64,000 nt of DNA from Symsagittifera roscoffensis (Eukaryota > Xenacoelomorpha > Acoela > Convolutidae): the NCBI RefSeq assembly GCF_963678635.1, contig NC_087067.1, positions 60,188,594-60,252,593 on the forward strand, written 5' to 3'. Both the position numbers and the translations under genes were made by a program. A model generated the notes under the pieces. That model ran no database searches and had not been told where the DNA came from. It was given only the letters and a program-made list of their open reading frames with translations. Position 1 is the first letter of the stretch. Each line of letters starts with the position of its first letter. Shown one piece after another: positions 21,678-33,470 of this stretch.

Positions 21678-22439
21678 TTTATGCCTTCAAAAATTTGTTT
21701 TCCTTCATCACATCATATTGAAATCGACTCAAAAGAAAGCATAACTCGAACCACAAAATAAAACAAGTTTGCGATTGAACAAATGTTAAAAATTTTAAGT
21801 AAAAAAAAACGAACGAAACAAGAAAGCAATCGGAAAAATACACCGCAAAGCTAAAAAACAAAAAACCTATATTTGCGTGAAAGTTATACGAATTTTTGTT
21901 AAACTGACATTAAAAACAGTATGGAAAAAATATTTAACTATATACACTGCTAACCTACTTCGACCCAGATTACAGTGAGCGAATGAACAAAGCCACTTTT
22001 TTTCGCCATTTTATCAACTTTTATAGTTGGTGAGTTTAATTTGTCTACCTTTAAAAAAAAATTTTGACTTCAGCGAAATCAAAAATTATATCGCAAAAAA
22101 TTATATTGCGTTAAGAACAAAAATATGGTCAACACAAAAAAAGAAAAACTGACAAAGTATTTAATGAAACCGACTGACAATTTTTAATTATTTTTGAAAT
22201 TGGTTCATTTGGTTTAATTTGTTTTGTATATATCTAAGATCTGGTTTCATTTTAATTTTTTGAAGTAGATAGGAATTTTTTATAGGTTTGCCACTATTTT
22301 TTTAATAGTAACTTTTTATTGTAACTAAGCTCAATTTTTTTCTTGCCATTCTCAACTTCAATGCATGTAAACCAGAAATCTCCCTGAACAATAAGAAGAA
22401 CCTGGATGTCATTAATCTTTTATGTTATTATTCCTACAC

Positions 22440-23000
22440 AGAGGCGAAGTTGCACAAAGCAAAAATATTACCGATAACTCTAGTGGGAAAAACTGAATGA
22501 GTAAAACTTTGATTCTTTAAATTTCTTTAATGACGGACGCCAGTTATGAGTCTACATAATTGCTAAGTGACGCAAGTCAGTTCTGACTCATTAGCAGTAC
22601 CAGTCAATTTAAAAAAAATAAACCAACTAAGATGCCTCAGTTTATAGAGCGGACGTATTTTAGCTAGTGTACGAAAAAGTTCATTAACATCCGACCCTGC
22701 CCAGGTTCGAACCCTCTTATTTTGTTGCGGGTCTCCTTCCCAACCTCTATGCTACAGATCCATGATACCTTGAAGCTAAAGTGATATTTGTAATATAATA
22801 GTCTGTGTTAATATCCTTAGCATTGGCTGTACTAAATAGCTGGTTAATGAACAAAATGAATACTTTCAAATTGAACACACTTTGTCGCAACAATTTCTTC
22901 GTCTAAACAATATTTGCGACTTAGGTAGGGGAAAAAAGAGAGTCCAAACTAAAACACAAGCTTTGCTTGTGTAAAAATTCATAAACTGTGTAAAATTTAA
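22440..23000. repeat. Dispersed repeat, copy 1, with tRNA-like box
   Basis: Shares two long blocks with 23653-24480: cagaggcgaagttgcac...gaatgagtaaaactttga and gtctgtgtta...gcgacttaggt. Between them, 22630-22730 has tRNA-like promoter boxes (gcctcagtttatagagcgg and ggttcgaaccc), suggesting a tRNA-derived SINE head on the plus strand. Confidence 0.65.
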
Positions 23001-23652
23001 ATTTTTCGAATGTCAAAGCACGTGCTATCAAAAAGCTGTAAGTATGCCCCAAAAGTGGCTCCAACTTTGCGACTTAGGTTAAAAAAGAAGACCGGTCCTG
23101 ATAATACACTAAACTGACGTTAGTGTGAAGAAAAGAAAAGTCAAACAACAAAAGTCAATTCTATTAAACTTACAACTTTCCTGAAAAAACTAAAAGCCAC
23201 ACGACCTCGAAAACTAACTTCACTCCGTTCATTGACATAGAGAAAAATTAAAATTGAAAAAAGACATATCTTCAACACGCTTATTGACACTTAAACACAA
23301 TCTTTGCCGTTTCTAAATTTTGAAGCGTTTCAAATTTCAAACACTGTTTATGATCGCCTTTTTTATCGTGGACTTATCCCATATAGAGAAAATGAAATCA
23401 ATCAGAGCCGAAGCGGAGCTTCTCGCCACTTGCGATACAAAAATGAATGATTATGATTAACATCAAATGAAAAGACAAAACCTAGTTAAATGACAGTTGT
23501 AAAAGAGTAATGAACGCAAGAAAACTGACTTAATTCCTGAAAAAAACTTAAATTTTCAGTTTCGAAAAAAAAATAGATGGCTTTAAAACTTTTTGAATTT
23601 AAAAAACTGTTTATGATGGATACTTTATGTTCAAAATTACTCAAATTTGAGA

Positions 23653-24480
23653 ACAGAGGCGAAGTTGCACTTCGCATACACAATCAAAAATATGACCGAT
23701 AACGCTAAAGGGAAAAACTGAATGAGTAAAACTTTGAGTCTTCAAAATTTCTCTTCTTCAAGTGACACACGCCAATTATGAAGCATTAGCAGTGCCAGTC
23801 AATTTGAAAAAAATACCAACTAACAAGCCTCAATTTATAGAGCAGTCTATGGAGCGGTATTAACCTGTAAAAATTAAAAGTAATGAACATAAAATGATTT
23901 TTTTAAAATTTAAGATTTCTTTTTGAAAATCATCCACCCACACGCCATATTAAGTACAAAGTGATACATTTCGCACCTAGTAACAAATCAATTATGGCAA
24001 ATAAGCTTCCTTCAATAATTTTGGAACGATTTCTATGACGGATTAAATCTCCGCCTACGCGTTAATAGCGCGAAATATCTCGTATGTTAATTGTCCTAAA
24101 TGGCAATTTTAAAACTCCAATAACGTTACAAAAAAAGATCACTGGTGAAATCTCTTTCCAAATTTAAGTTCAGGAAAACAATACTTCTTGACTGATATAA
24201 AAAAAAATACCGCCGAAAATAGCTAGTTAAAAAGTCGAAATTTGTCTGAAAAAAAAACCCCACGAGCACAAATATTCCGTTACTTTCGTTACCAAGCTCG
24301 GAACAATATTAGTCTGTGTTAAAATCCTTAAAATTGGCTGCATTTAGTGGTTGCATTAGATCAAAACGAACAATTTCAGAAGGAACACATTTTATCGCAA
24401 CAATAATTGCGACTTAGGTTTAAAAATAATAAATCATAATATAACACAAGCATTGCTTGTGAAAAAACTAGATCAATAGA
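23653..24480. repeat. Dispersed repeat, copy 2, interrupted by another repeat
   Basis: Second copy of the 22.44-23.0 kb composite. Its two blocks are separated by a copy (about 23850-24309) of a different family that also occurs at 48315-48814, 50046-50574 and 50575-51113 (shared string agattaaatctccgc-tacgcgtta). This indicates a nested insertion. Confidence 0.65.
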
Positions 24481-25230
24481 TAAAACCTTTATCTCGCTGG
24501 GAAATCTGATAATTAATTTCCATGTTAAATTAAAAGTCGATCACTTTTTTGCAATTTTTACAATTTTGCTGTTCGATAGTGGAGTTTGCCTTCCTTTTAA
24601 CAATATAAATGCACTGAATTTAAAAAGAAATCACAAGATAAATCGCAAAAAATTGAAGTTGAGCGTGAACAAAATTCGAAACTTTCCTGAAAAAAATACC
24701 ATAAAAATAAGCAAGACCTACATAAAAGTACTCACTACGTTCATTACTCTTAATCAAAAATTCAAAAAATATCATCAACATTTTTTTGTTTAAATAAATT
24801 GAGAAAAACTACACAAAGGGACAAAAAATCCTGGAGCAAATTTTCTGCACGATAAAAATTTTAACGAAAAGCTTCCAAAATGCTAAAAAGAAACTGAACC
24901 TTTCTTCAGGACCTCAGCCGACAAAAATTAGCAGACACGAATGTCTAAAACATTCGAAAATTTTCAATTACCTTGAAAACAGATCCCGACTGGAATCGAG
25001 CTTTTAGAATTTGTCTAAAGCATGGATGTTACCACTGCACCAAATGCACAGAACACTCCTTGAATTTATATGAAGAAAAAAACAATTTCCAAAAAGTTTT
25101 TGGGGAACAGCAAAAACAGGCAAAACTTCTTGGAACTCAATTGGTTGCCCAACAACGGAAACCGCTGCAAAGTTTTTTAATTTGAGTTTAAAAAAAAATG
25201 CCCAAAAAGTAGGTAGATTTGGTGCTGCTG
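24481..25230. other. No gene seen
   Basis: AT-rich. A weak SINE-like start (cagccgacaaaaattagcagac) is present at about 24908-24935, but nothing else can be supported. Confidence 0.5.
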
Positions 25231-25234
25231 CAAC

Positions 25235-25385
25235 TAAGCCGACAAAAAAGCAGACAGAGGCAAACAGAAGTCCGATCACAAAAAAAAACAGATCCTGTCC
25301 GGATTCGAATCATTGTACTTTGTCTTCAGAGGCCGGTGCGCTTGCTCCTCGCCACTTGTGCGAATTACCATCTGATTTTTGATTT
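25235..25385 (-). repeat. SINE-like, tRNA-derived repeat
   Basis: Contains aactaagccgacaaaaaagcagac and the B-box-like ggattcgaatc. The string (a)gccgacaa...gagcagac recurs at about 41277, 41441, 49590 and 59790, the last also next to a ttcgaactcc box. Read on the minus strand, the tRNA-like part comes first. Confidence 0.55.
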
Positions 25386-25719
25386 ATTTCAAATTAAAGT
25401 GTTTCTGTTACACTAGTTGTAAACCGGAAAAAAGTCCATATTCCGGTTTGTAAACGCTTGCTAATCGCCAGCGATACTGGAAGACATTCACGTTTTTCGT
25501 ACTATCTTCACGTATGCTCTTTCAAACGGGAAATTGCTTTCATTTAACAGGAAAATTAATTGAAATGAAAAAACTTCATAAACCCAACAGTACAAAATCA
25601 AATTTGAGCATTAACTTAACTAAATAGAGCAGCTGTCCTTCGCAAACACTAGCAAGAAGCCGACAGCTCTATAAAGTGACATACGAAAAACTAGAAAAAA
25701 AAGCGTTGAAGTAGTATAA

Positions 25720-25825
25720 CTTGTTCCATGAGTCAAACTCATACCTGCGACCTCGAAATCTGAAGTCTCGCGTCTTTTCCACTTACCCGGTTGCAGGCAC
25801 CACTCAGCCACGGGCGCCTAAAGAT
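25720..25825 (-). repeat. tRNA-like sequence (SINE head or tRNA pseudogene)
   Basis: On the minus strand it starts ggcgcccgtggctgagtgg, like class II (Ser/Leu) tRNA 5' ends with an A box, and reaches a degenerate B box (ggtatgagtttgactc) about 70 bp later. The acceptor stem does not close, so it is not a functional tRNA. Confidence 0.5.
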
Positions 25826-26438
25826 CGGCAAACACCAGCCACAAATAAAGCAGAGAACAGGTGCTATGAAGTTTCCAATACTATATATCACGATTATAGC
25901 AAAAGCGTCATCAACTAATGTTCCTCGCTAACTGGCTAGTGTAAAGAAATATTCATGAAAGAAAAATCATCAAGACATATAGGGTGAAAATAACTTCGTT
26001 CTTTTAAACTTCGAAAACATCTATCTATATGCATTCAATTGCCTTGGAAGCTTCAAGCCAGCTTGTATTGAGCAAACAAAAATAACCGAAAAAAAGTTTG
26101 CTTAATGTACGAAACGTGTCGATCTAAAGAAAGAACCGATTACAATGATAAAACAATTAGAAGATTTACGCTAGCCGAAAATTCTGTCAGACTATTACAA
26201 CACATAATCTTAACGCCATCTGTGCAAATGGTGTCGTTCATTGGTCACAAAAATAAGTAAAGTTTCCAATGCAAATCAGTTTAATTTCAGCTGAAATAAA
26301 TTCGAAGCAAATGTCATTTCAAATCATTGTGGAACCTGATCTAAAGTACATTTTATTATTTATAAATTAGATATTTTACCACTGTAAAATATTTAATATT
26401 AACTAATCACAATCCATCCAACTAACAACCCACTTATT
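25826..26438. other. No gene seen
   Basis: AT-rich sequence preceding the gypsy element. Confidence 0.5.
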
Positions 26439-26738
26439 TGTAAGTGCTGAAATTACTTGTAATTTCAGCACCAGAGAGATTTGAATTTAACTTAAAAATT
26501 AGTTGCCTCTCGGAGTACTTCAGCAGCAGCAACAATACCAGTATACTCTAGATCTATTGAGCCTAGCAGAGACTAGTTAAACACCCTGAGACTAGTAGTT
26601 ATAAGAGTAAGATTAGGATTGGTATTAGACTAAGAAGTTGCACGAATCTATCCGGCCGAAAATAAGATAGCGTGACGAGCAGACGGTGTACCCTATCCCA
26701 AATTACTCTATGAGATAGACCTCCATACCTAACTCATC
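26439..26738 (+). repeat. Possible 5' LTR of the gypsy element
   Basis: Begins tgtaagtgctgaaatt (with the inverted pair gctgaaattac/gtaatttcagc) and ends ...ctaactca, just before tctggtgcgacc at 26739-26750. The latter could be a primer-binding site because LTR elements often use tRNA 3' ends beginning TGG. No matching 3' LTR was found in the window, so both borders are tentative. Confidence 0.3.
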
Positions 26739-27391
26739 TGGTGCGACCATAAGTCTCGAACAAGACATTAAAAACAAATTAGCTTAGAACTAACCAAAAA
26801 TAGATTAGAAATAGACAAAAACATTTTCAAAATGTTATACGACAATAATTTAATTGAATGGTCTCTACGACTCAATAGATCAAAGCCGCTATTCCGTACA
26901 ATACGAGAACAACCAGGTATTGGAAACAGACCTCTGACAAGAGACGACATAGGACTACGAAGAAAGTTACCAAAAAGTTTCATGATAGTACGGCAAAAGC
27001 CAACACAAACTTTTATATTTAGAATTTTAATGGCAATGAATTTAGATTTTCATTCGCAAACATAAAGTCTTTGAAGTGAAATCTTCAATGCATCTACCAG
27101 GCGCTAAATAAATTACTATTGTTCAATTACGATTGATAAAAACATCTCTTATCGTTCCTTCTGCAGTATTATATAAACATTTGAAAAAATAATTTATTTA
27201 CAATAAAAATAAAAATTAGTAGCATGACAATAAATTGTTAGTAAACATAAATCATCTTGTTGTTCCAGATTCATCACCTAAACATAACAGCAATCATAAA
27301 TCAACTAACATCATCAAAACTAAAAATCACAAATTGTTATTTTAAATCTTAAATTTTATATTCTTTAAACTTAAACTTTTTAACCTTAAAC

Positions 27392-27475
27392 CAGATCATC
27401 AAGGCTTATCCTTGGATCTAAATTAATTTTCTATCCTTAATTTTAATTCTGATCATCAAGGCTTATCCTTGGATC
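27392..27475 (+). repeat. Pair of identical stem-loop motifs in the gypsy leader
   Basis: gatcatcaaggcttatcctt followed by ggatc occurs at about 27392 and again at about 27451. Each copy can form a small hairpin (caagg/ccttg). They lie in the untranslated leader between the putative primer site and gag. Confidence 0.6.
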
Positions 27476-27948
27476 AAAAAGAACAATTTTGTTCTCCCCC
27501 ACCCACTTATCAAGTGTCTAACGACCTCAAACGTCGATTCACTACCAAACCTTTTCAAAAGACCCAGGACTAATCGAACTTTTTCAAATACTAACCATTT
27601 AAATTAGGCTAAACAGTGAAGAACTTCGGTTATTCATCCTTCACTTGACCCCTCCTCTTATACGACCCAGGATAGATCTTAGACTTAGTAAGTTTAAAAA
27701 AGTACCTAACGAACTACTTGCGTTCTAATTATACCTGAACCTTGTGGATCGATTTACTATTCTCCAACCCTTGTGATCACAATCACTACCCCTAAGTAAG
27801 ATTAAGTAAGTTAACACCTTAGCTTATACTAGCCGAGAAAGTAAAAATCATTCTTCGGAATCGATATACTTTTATCTCCAACCCTGAATAAAAAGACCCA
27901 GGCTAAGCTAACCAAAAAATCGTAAGGACTAACAGTCTAGGAAATTAA

Positions 27949-28348
27949 AATCACCAACAAACAATTTTGCATCCATCATCCTAAAGCTTATGTCATTAAA
28001 AACCTAGGAAATAAACAAACAATCGTCATACACAATTGTGAAATCGAAAATCAAAAATACGATCTTGTTATAACCCCGCATACACAAACAGTTGAATACA
28101 TTCACACAAAACGGCGAACACTAAAAAGAACAATTCTAAGAAAGCAAAGACAAATAACACGAAAAAGATTTTCAAAATACCGAAATGCATTCTCCGAATC
28201 AGAAGTCAGTAGTCTCGATGCACTATACAAAGTAGAAGACTCAATAAATCAAACTTATCCAATCCAGGACCCAGTATATTTTTCCGATTCAGAAACAACT
28301 TCAATTTCATCGAAAAAAGGAAAAAACAGAATAAAAAAAGAAATATAA
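27949..28348 (+). CDS. Basic leader ORF without ATG, gypsy element
   Basis: About 133 open codons from just after a TAA to the TAA at 28346-28348. There is no ATG at the beginning (first codons aaa atc acc aac). The product is Lys/Arg-rich in the middle (RRTLKRTILRKQRQITRKRF) and acidic/Ser-rich at the end (VYFSDSETTSISSKK). The frame precedes gag by about 80 bp on the same strand. It may be the N-terminal part of Gag or a spliced leader ORF. I do not recognise it. Confidence 0.4.
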
Positions 28349-28431
28349 ACAGAAACCAGTACATCTATACAATTGGAATCAACCAATCAGACATATTAAC
28401 AACTATATATTGACAGTTATCAAACGAAAAG

Positions 28432-29724
28432 ATGAGCAACACTCAAAGTGACGAAAGTCCCGATGAAGAATATGTTTTCCTTTTCATTATAAATTCACTA
28501 AATGATAGAGGACAAACAAAATTTTGCAAAAATTTACTCATAAATTTATTTGAACCAGGAATCAGTCCATGTAAAACAGAATTCCCAGATGTAAAAATCA
28601 AAAGACAACTAATAGAACATTATCTCAAAGATATATCTAAAATAAGACAACAATACGGTATCTACACGATAGAAATCAGTACACCAAGAATAGGATATAA
28701 TAAATATGTTATTCAAACAGACGATCTTGATTTAGAATTTTCAAACGTATTCACAGAATACATCAAAAGCATACAATATCATAACTCAGAAAGAGCAAAT
28801 TCAATTTTCACAAATGAAGTTTTTGCTATAATATATACATATTCATCTATATTAGAAACAACATAAGCTCAAAGCACATCACCAATCCAGACATCAAAAC
28901 ATACAAAAGTCAGAAATGAAATCACCGCATTTTCTACATTTTTAAACGCAATTCGTGAAAATTTTTACAGTAATGATGTTTCACAAAATACCAAACATGA
29001 TTTACAAAAAATACTAGCATGGTTTACAATCGATTATTTTACACATAATCTAGATTTAATTAGCCAAGCAAGAAAAAACTTTAGACCCCAAAGTAACAAT
29101 GACGTCACTGTCATTGCAAAACAATCAGATTATGTTTGGGACCCTGATTGGTCTCACCCATTATTTATAAATATCCCAGTCGCCATCTCAAGTCAAGCAA
29201 TAGATACAATATCTCTTCACCCAGATTATACTAAAAAAATACCATTAACAATTGATGCAACACCTTTAAATTATAATACATTTTTACCCGACACACAAAA
29301 TAATAGTTTAAATTCAACAGTTATACATCATGAAATTCTCAATGGAACTAGAAATCTTACACAACAAGATATTCAAACACCATCACATTTCATAAATGAA
29401 GAAGTAGTCCACACAGTAACAGCTACGCAACAAAGTATCTCACCGATACATCCGAACCTTACAACACCAAAAATTAACAATGCAACATCACCACAAGTAA
29501 CATTGCAATCAACCGTAAAACCCTCGGTTACTCTTGCTCCTAAATATTCACATATGGATTATCGAACATTTAGACCAATGACAAAAACATCAAAACCACG
29601 AAAGACATTCACAAGAAGTAATTTTGCAGAACACAATTATAATTATGCACATTCGTCAAAAGCAAACTACCCTCCACAAAAAATAATAATCATGTATGTT
29701 CTCACTATTGGGACAACCCAATAA
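28432..29724 (+). pseudogene. Ty3/gypsy gag, N-terminal part
   Basis: One frame from ATG 28432 to 29724, broken only by a TAA at 28864-28866. The first ~140 residues (MSNTQSDESPDEEYVFLFII...) look folded, and the next part is rich in Thr, Asn and Ser (about residues 290-430). No named domain is recognised, but position and composition fit the matrix/spacer part of Gag. It ends where the frame shifts toward the capsid part at 29990. Confidence 0.55.
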
Positions 29725-29989
29725 CAACAACCAACTCAGTAAATTTTCAAACTACTTCCCATCCTCCACAGGATCATAGTGAAAATTATCCACTTTTTCA
29801 ACAAAAAAAAATAAAAAGCAAACACCTCATCATACGGATTATCTATCATCTGATGATGATTACTTACAACCAGATATTTTTGCACCATATACACAGGAAT
29901 ATCTCACACAAAGGTCACGACAACCTCAATCATATAAGAGAATTTTTCCTCAAAACCCAACAGATATCCAAAATCAACAACCAATTCAT

Positions 29990-30568
29990 ATGCCAAACTC
30001 AATTAATACACAATCTGTTCAACCAATGCAATCACAAAACCCAATGACTATGCACTCGTATCAACCAAAACAAAAGCAAAATGAGATACCATTACCATAT
30101 TATCTACAACCACATGAAATTACAAAAAATCAATTGACAAACTTTTCGCAAATACCAAATGCGTTAATACAAACAACATTAGATGGCGCAGCACAAAAAA
30201 GGTTTTCAGTACTACCTATAGAAATAAAATCAGATTGGAAAAGGTTCACACAGGAATTTTCAAAAATGTTTGATTCTGAAAGAAACAAACAACATCAAAG
30301 AGTTTTATGCAATGAAATTCGCAGATTACCAAATAAAACAATAAAACAATTAGCAGTTAGAATCGAAACACTAGTTCGAAAAGCATATTCACTTAATACA
30401 CATGATTATAAGATTACAAAAATGACAGAAATCTTAATGATGACTTTAACACCACAATTAAGGAAAATTGCTATAAAGAAAAGAGCATCTCATCCTTCCT
30501 CAATTCGAGAACCAGATCTAGATTTCAGAAAACTAGTCGATAAACTAGAAAAGCAGAAATCACAATGA
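29990..30568 (+). pseudogene. Ty3/gypsy gag, capsid-like part
   Basis: 192 codons. The second half resembles the retrotransposon Gag capsid family (SDWKRFTQEFSKMFDSERNK, LCNEIRRLPNKTIKQLAVRI). This region would form the particle shell in an intact element. It lies between the Asn/Gln-rich spacer and the zinc knuckle and is separated from the upstream part by a frameshift. Confidence 0.65.
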
Positions 30569-30689
30569 AACTCGAAGAAACCGAGAATTTAAAATAACAG
30601 TATGTTAATTGTATTGAAACAAAAACTACGCACATTAACAACATACAAGAATCAGATATAGACCTATCTAAAAATTCACAGAAATTTTA

Positions 30690-31521
30690 AACATCTATGA
30701 AAGGAACCCAAATTACAAAGGCAAACCATCTTTCAAAAAATGGTGTAATTATTGCCGACGATACGGACACAGTATTTCCGAATGTAGACAAAAACAGCAA
30801 GACAATCAAAATAAACCTCCAAAGCAAAAAGAGCCAAATAACTCATTTTTATCAATACATGAAAAAAGATCAAAATCTACCAAACAAGAATATATACAGC
30901 AATAAAAGCTCTGGAAAACCACTTCCAAGCAACCAACATTAGTCTAGAAATCAATCACCATATAACTCTAGTTATAGAGGTAGATCACCCGAACAAAGAA
31001 ATTCACGAAATTTCTCACAAAATAGATAAAGTCGACCGAATATTCGAAACAACTGTCCACGATCGAATTCAAACTCAACACAATTTGTTTCTGAATCCAG
31101 TTCCCATTCAAACTCAAGAAATAGACACTATTCCAACAACCGATCACGAAACTCATCGTACAATAGAAATAGAAACTATTCAAACAATAGGAATAGAAGT
31201 TACTCAAACAATCGAAATCAAAATTATCCAAACAACAGATCACGGAATAACTCATATAATAGATCAATTTATCAAAGATCAACTGATAATTACCAAAACA
31301 GATCAAGAAATAATTCACAAAATCGAAACTCAAGTTACAACAATAGACAGAAATTATTACCAATCACCTCATAGGAATAATAATCGTTACCCCGATTCTC
31401 AACATCGATATAGAAGTAACACACCAAAACATCAAAGACAAATTAACCAAGTACAAACAAATGAAGAAATAACTTCAGACCCCCAGTTATCGATAACACA
31501 GAAAATATCGAATTACAAGTA
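30690..31521 (+). pseudogene. Ty3/gypsy gag, zinc knuckle and Arg/Ser/Asn-rich tail
   Basis: A CCHC knuckle CNYCRRYGHSISEC (C-x2-C-x4-H-x4-C) is encoded near 30735-30780. After another frame change, 31088-31350 encodes a low-complexity tail of SRNSSYNRNRNYSNNRNRS type, which would bind RNA. Longer Thr/Ile-rich frames in the same place are shadows of this codon pattern. Confidence 0.65.
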
Positions 31522-31584
31522 AACCACATTAATTGTGAATCAACAGACAGTGAAAGTGATACAGATAATAATATTTTAGTAAAT

Positions 31585-32095
31585 ATGATATCTGTCGAAA
31601 ACGATTATGAATCTAACACATATGAACAACCCTTTAGTTCACACATATACAAAAATCAATTAGAACTTCTAAATAATTATTACATGGGACCAATTAGTAA
31701 TGATACACAAACTACTCAAGAAGTAAACAAAATTAACACGGAAATTTCACCTGACAAAGACAAAGTACAAAGTTCAACCACAAATCATATATACCAAAAT
31801 ATACAAAAAGAACAACCACGAGAAAAAATTTGGACAATTCAATTTCTCTTGGAAAGCCCGAAAAGTAAAGAATTTCAACCACCAGATCTTGAAATTGATT
31901 TTTTAATCGACTAAGGCGCAGAATCAAATATCATTAATCTCCCTACATGGAATGAAATCAGATTACTACCTCCAAATTTAAAACCTCTAGAAACAACTAG
32001 TAAATTAGCAACAGCACAAGGATCAACATTAATAAACTATGGAAAATCCAATTATTCCTTGTTCCCACTAGAACAATGGAACAAAACAAAATTTT
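31585..32095 (+). pseudogene. Ty3/gypsy protease region, active site interrupted
   Basis: A retropepsin-like site reads LEIDFLID, stop, GAESNIINLPTW. The TAA at 31912-31914 replaces the Ser/Thr codon of the catalytic D-S/T-G triad (one base from TCA). The frame stays protease-like on the far side of the stop. Without read-through the protease could not be made. Confidence 0.65.
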
Positions 32096-32413
32096 GAATA
32101 AACCATTCAAACAAACATTTCACATTACCGATATTAAACATAATATCATTGGCACACCATTTATCACTAAATATATAACGACAATAAATATATTAAATAG
32201 TAAACTACACATAAAGAATAAATATACAAAAATGAAAACACAGCTTTAACATTTTTTCAGAGATTAAACAAACAACCACCATTTTTCTCCAAATTTTACC
32301 CTATTTATAATCAGGAACGAAAACACCTGAAACCACTATCAGGATCCATCTATTCTTTCTCCATAAAACAAGTTCATCAATACGACAAAGGTCAAAATAG
32401 ACAACAACGCTTT

Positions 32414-33470
32414 ATGTCAGATTTCGAATTTAGACCTATTCACAAATTTTTCAAAATCACAATTTCATCAATAAAATATGAAACAAACACTAATTCTGAT
32501 ATTATTTCACTTCACGTGTATAATAACACGCCAAATAAAATAACACTACCCCTAGGATTATTAGGATACTGTGAAACAAAGGCTACAACTTCACCTGTAA
32601 AAGAAATAGCATACAGAGTCAATAATATATTACTAGATATTTGCCAATCAACAATTCTTGATGAAGAACTATCTATAAATAATATAATAAGCAACGAAAA
32701 AAGAAATACAGATTATTTCACAAAAACCCCATATTTCAAACCCACATTCAATATAACAAATTATACAGAAGAACAACAGAAGTTTTTAACTATGTTTAAA
32801 TTTCAACATTCACAAATAACACAAAGAATTTGATAACACAAAGAATTTGAAGTTAGCTAAACAGCTAATAAAATATTCATCAGTCTACGCAACATCAAAA
32901 TTTGACGTTGGAAAAGTTAGTTCATCTCTACACCTTCCAGTAAAACCAGACGCAGTTTTCAAAAAGCAAAGAGCAAGCAAAGTACCAACTCACTTTCATG
33001 ACAAAATCAAAAAAATTACTTAACATTTTAGAACAATACGAAATTATATCACCAGTTAATAAAGAAGAACAACCAAAAGGCAACACATTTATCAACCCTG
33101 TTATCATTCTAGCAAAAGGTGAATAACTAAAAATAGTTTTAGACGCTAGATATCTCAATTCACTAATTGATGAATCAAAATGCAATTAACCTATTGAACC
33201 AATACAAGTAATCTTAACAAAAATTAATGGAAAATACTTCACAACTGCACATATGAACAGTGCTTATAACCAAATGCCATTAGACGAACAGTCACGACGT
33301 TTAACACAATTCGTTATTGGAAACCAACAATACGAATTTAATCGATTATTCTATGGAATATCCATAGGACCAGCAGCTTTTTCAGCTTTCATGAGTAAAA
33401 TTTTTAGACCACTAAAACTAAAGAAAAACGCAATCACATATTTAGTCGATGTCTTTATGCAATCATAAAC
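32414..33470 (+). pseudogene. Ty3/gypsy reverse transcriptase, catalytically altered
   Basis: Pre-RT and RT fingers/palm: FHDKIKK, then INPVIILAKGE (stop) LKIVLDARYLN, NGKYFTTAHMNSAYNQMPLD, YEFNRLFYGISIGPAAFSAF and TYLVDVFMQS. Two of the three catalytic aspartates are changed: the motif A Asp of (T/A)DM is His (codon at 33250-33252), and the first Asp of YxDD is Val (YLVD, about 33450). Several stops lie in between (about 33124, 33187). Non-functional. The family call rests on the order gag-PR-RT-RH-IN. Confidence 0.8.

Noticed and set aside
31085-31522. Thr/Ile-rich 145-codon frame in the gypsy gag tail
   Set aside because: Another phase reads as an Arg/Ser/Asn-rich nucleocapsid tail following the zinc knuckle, which is more plausible.
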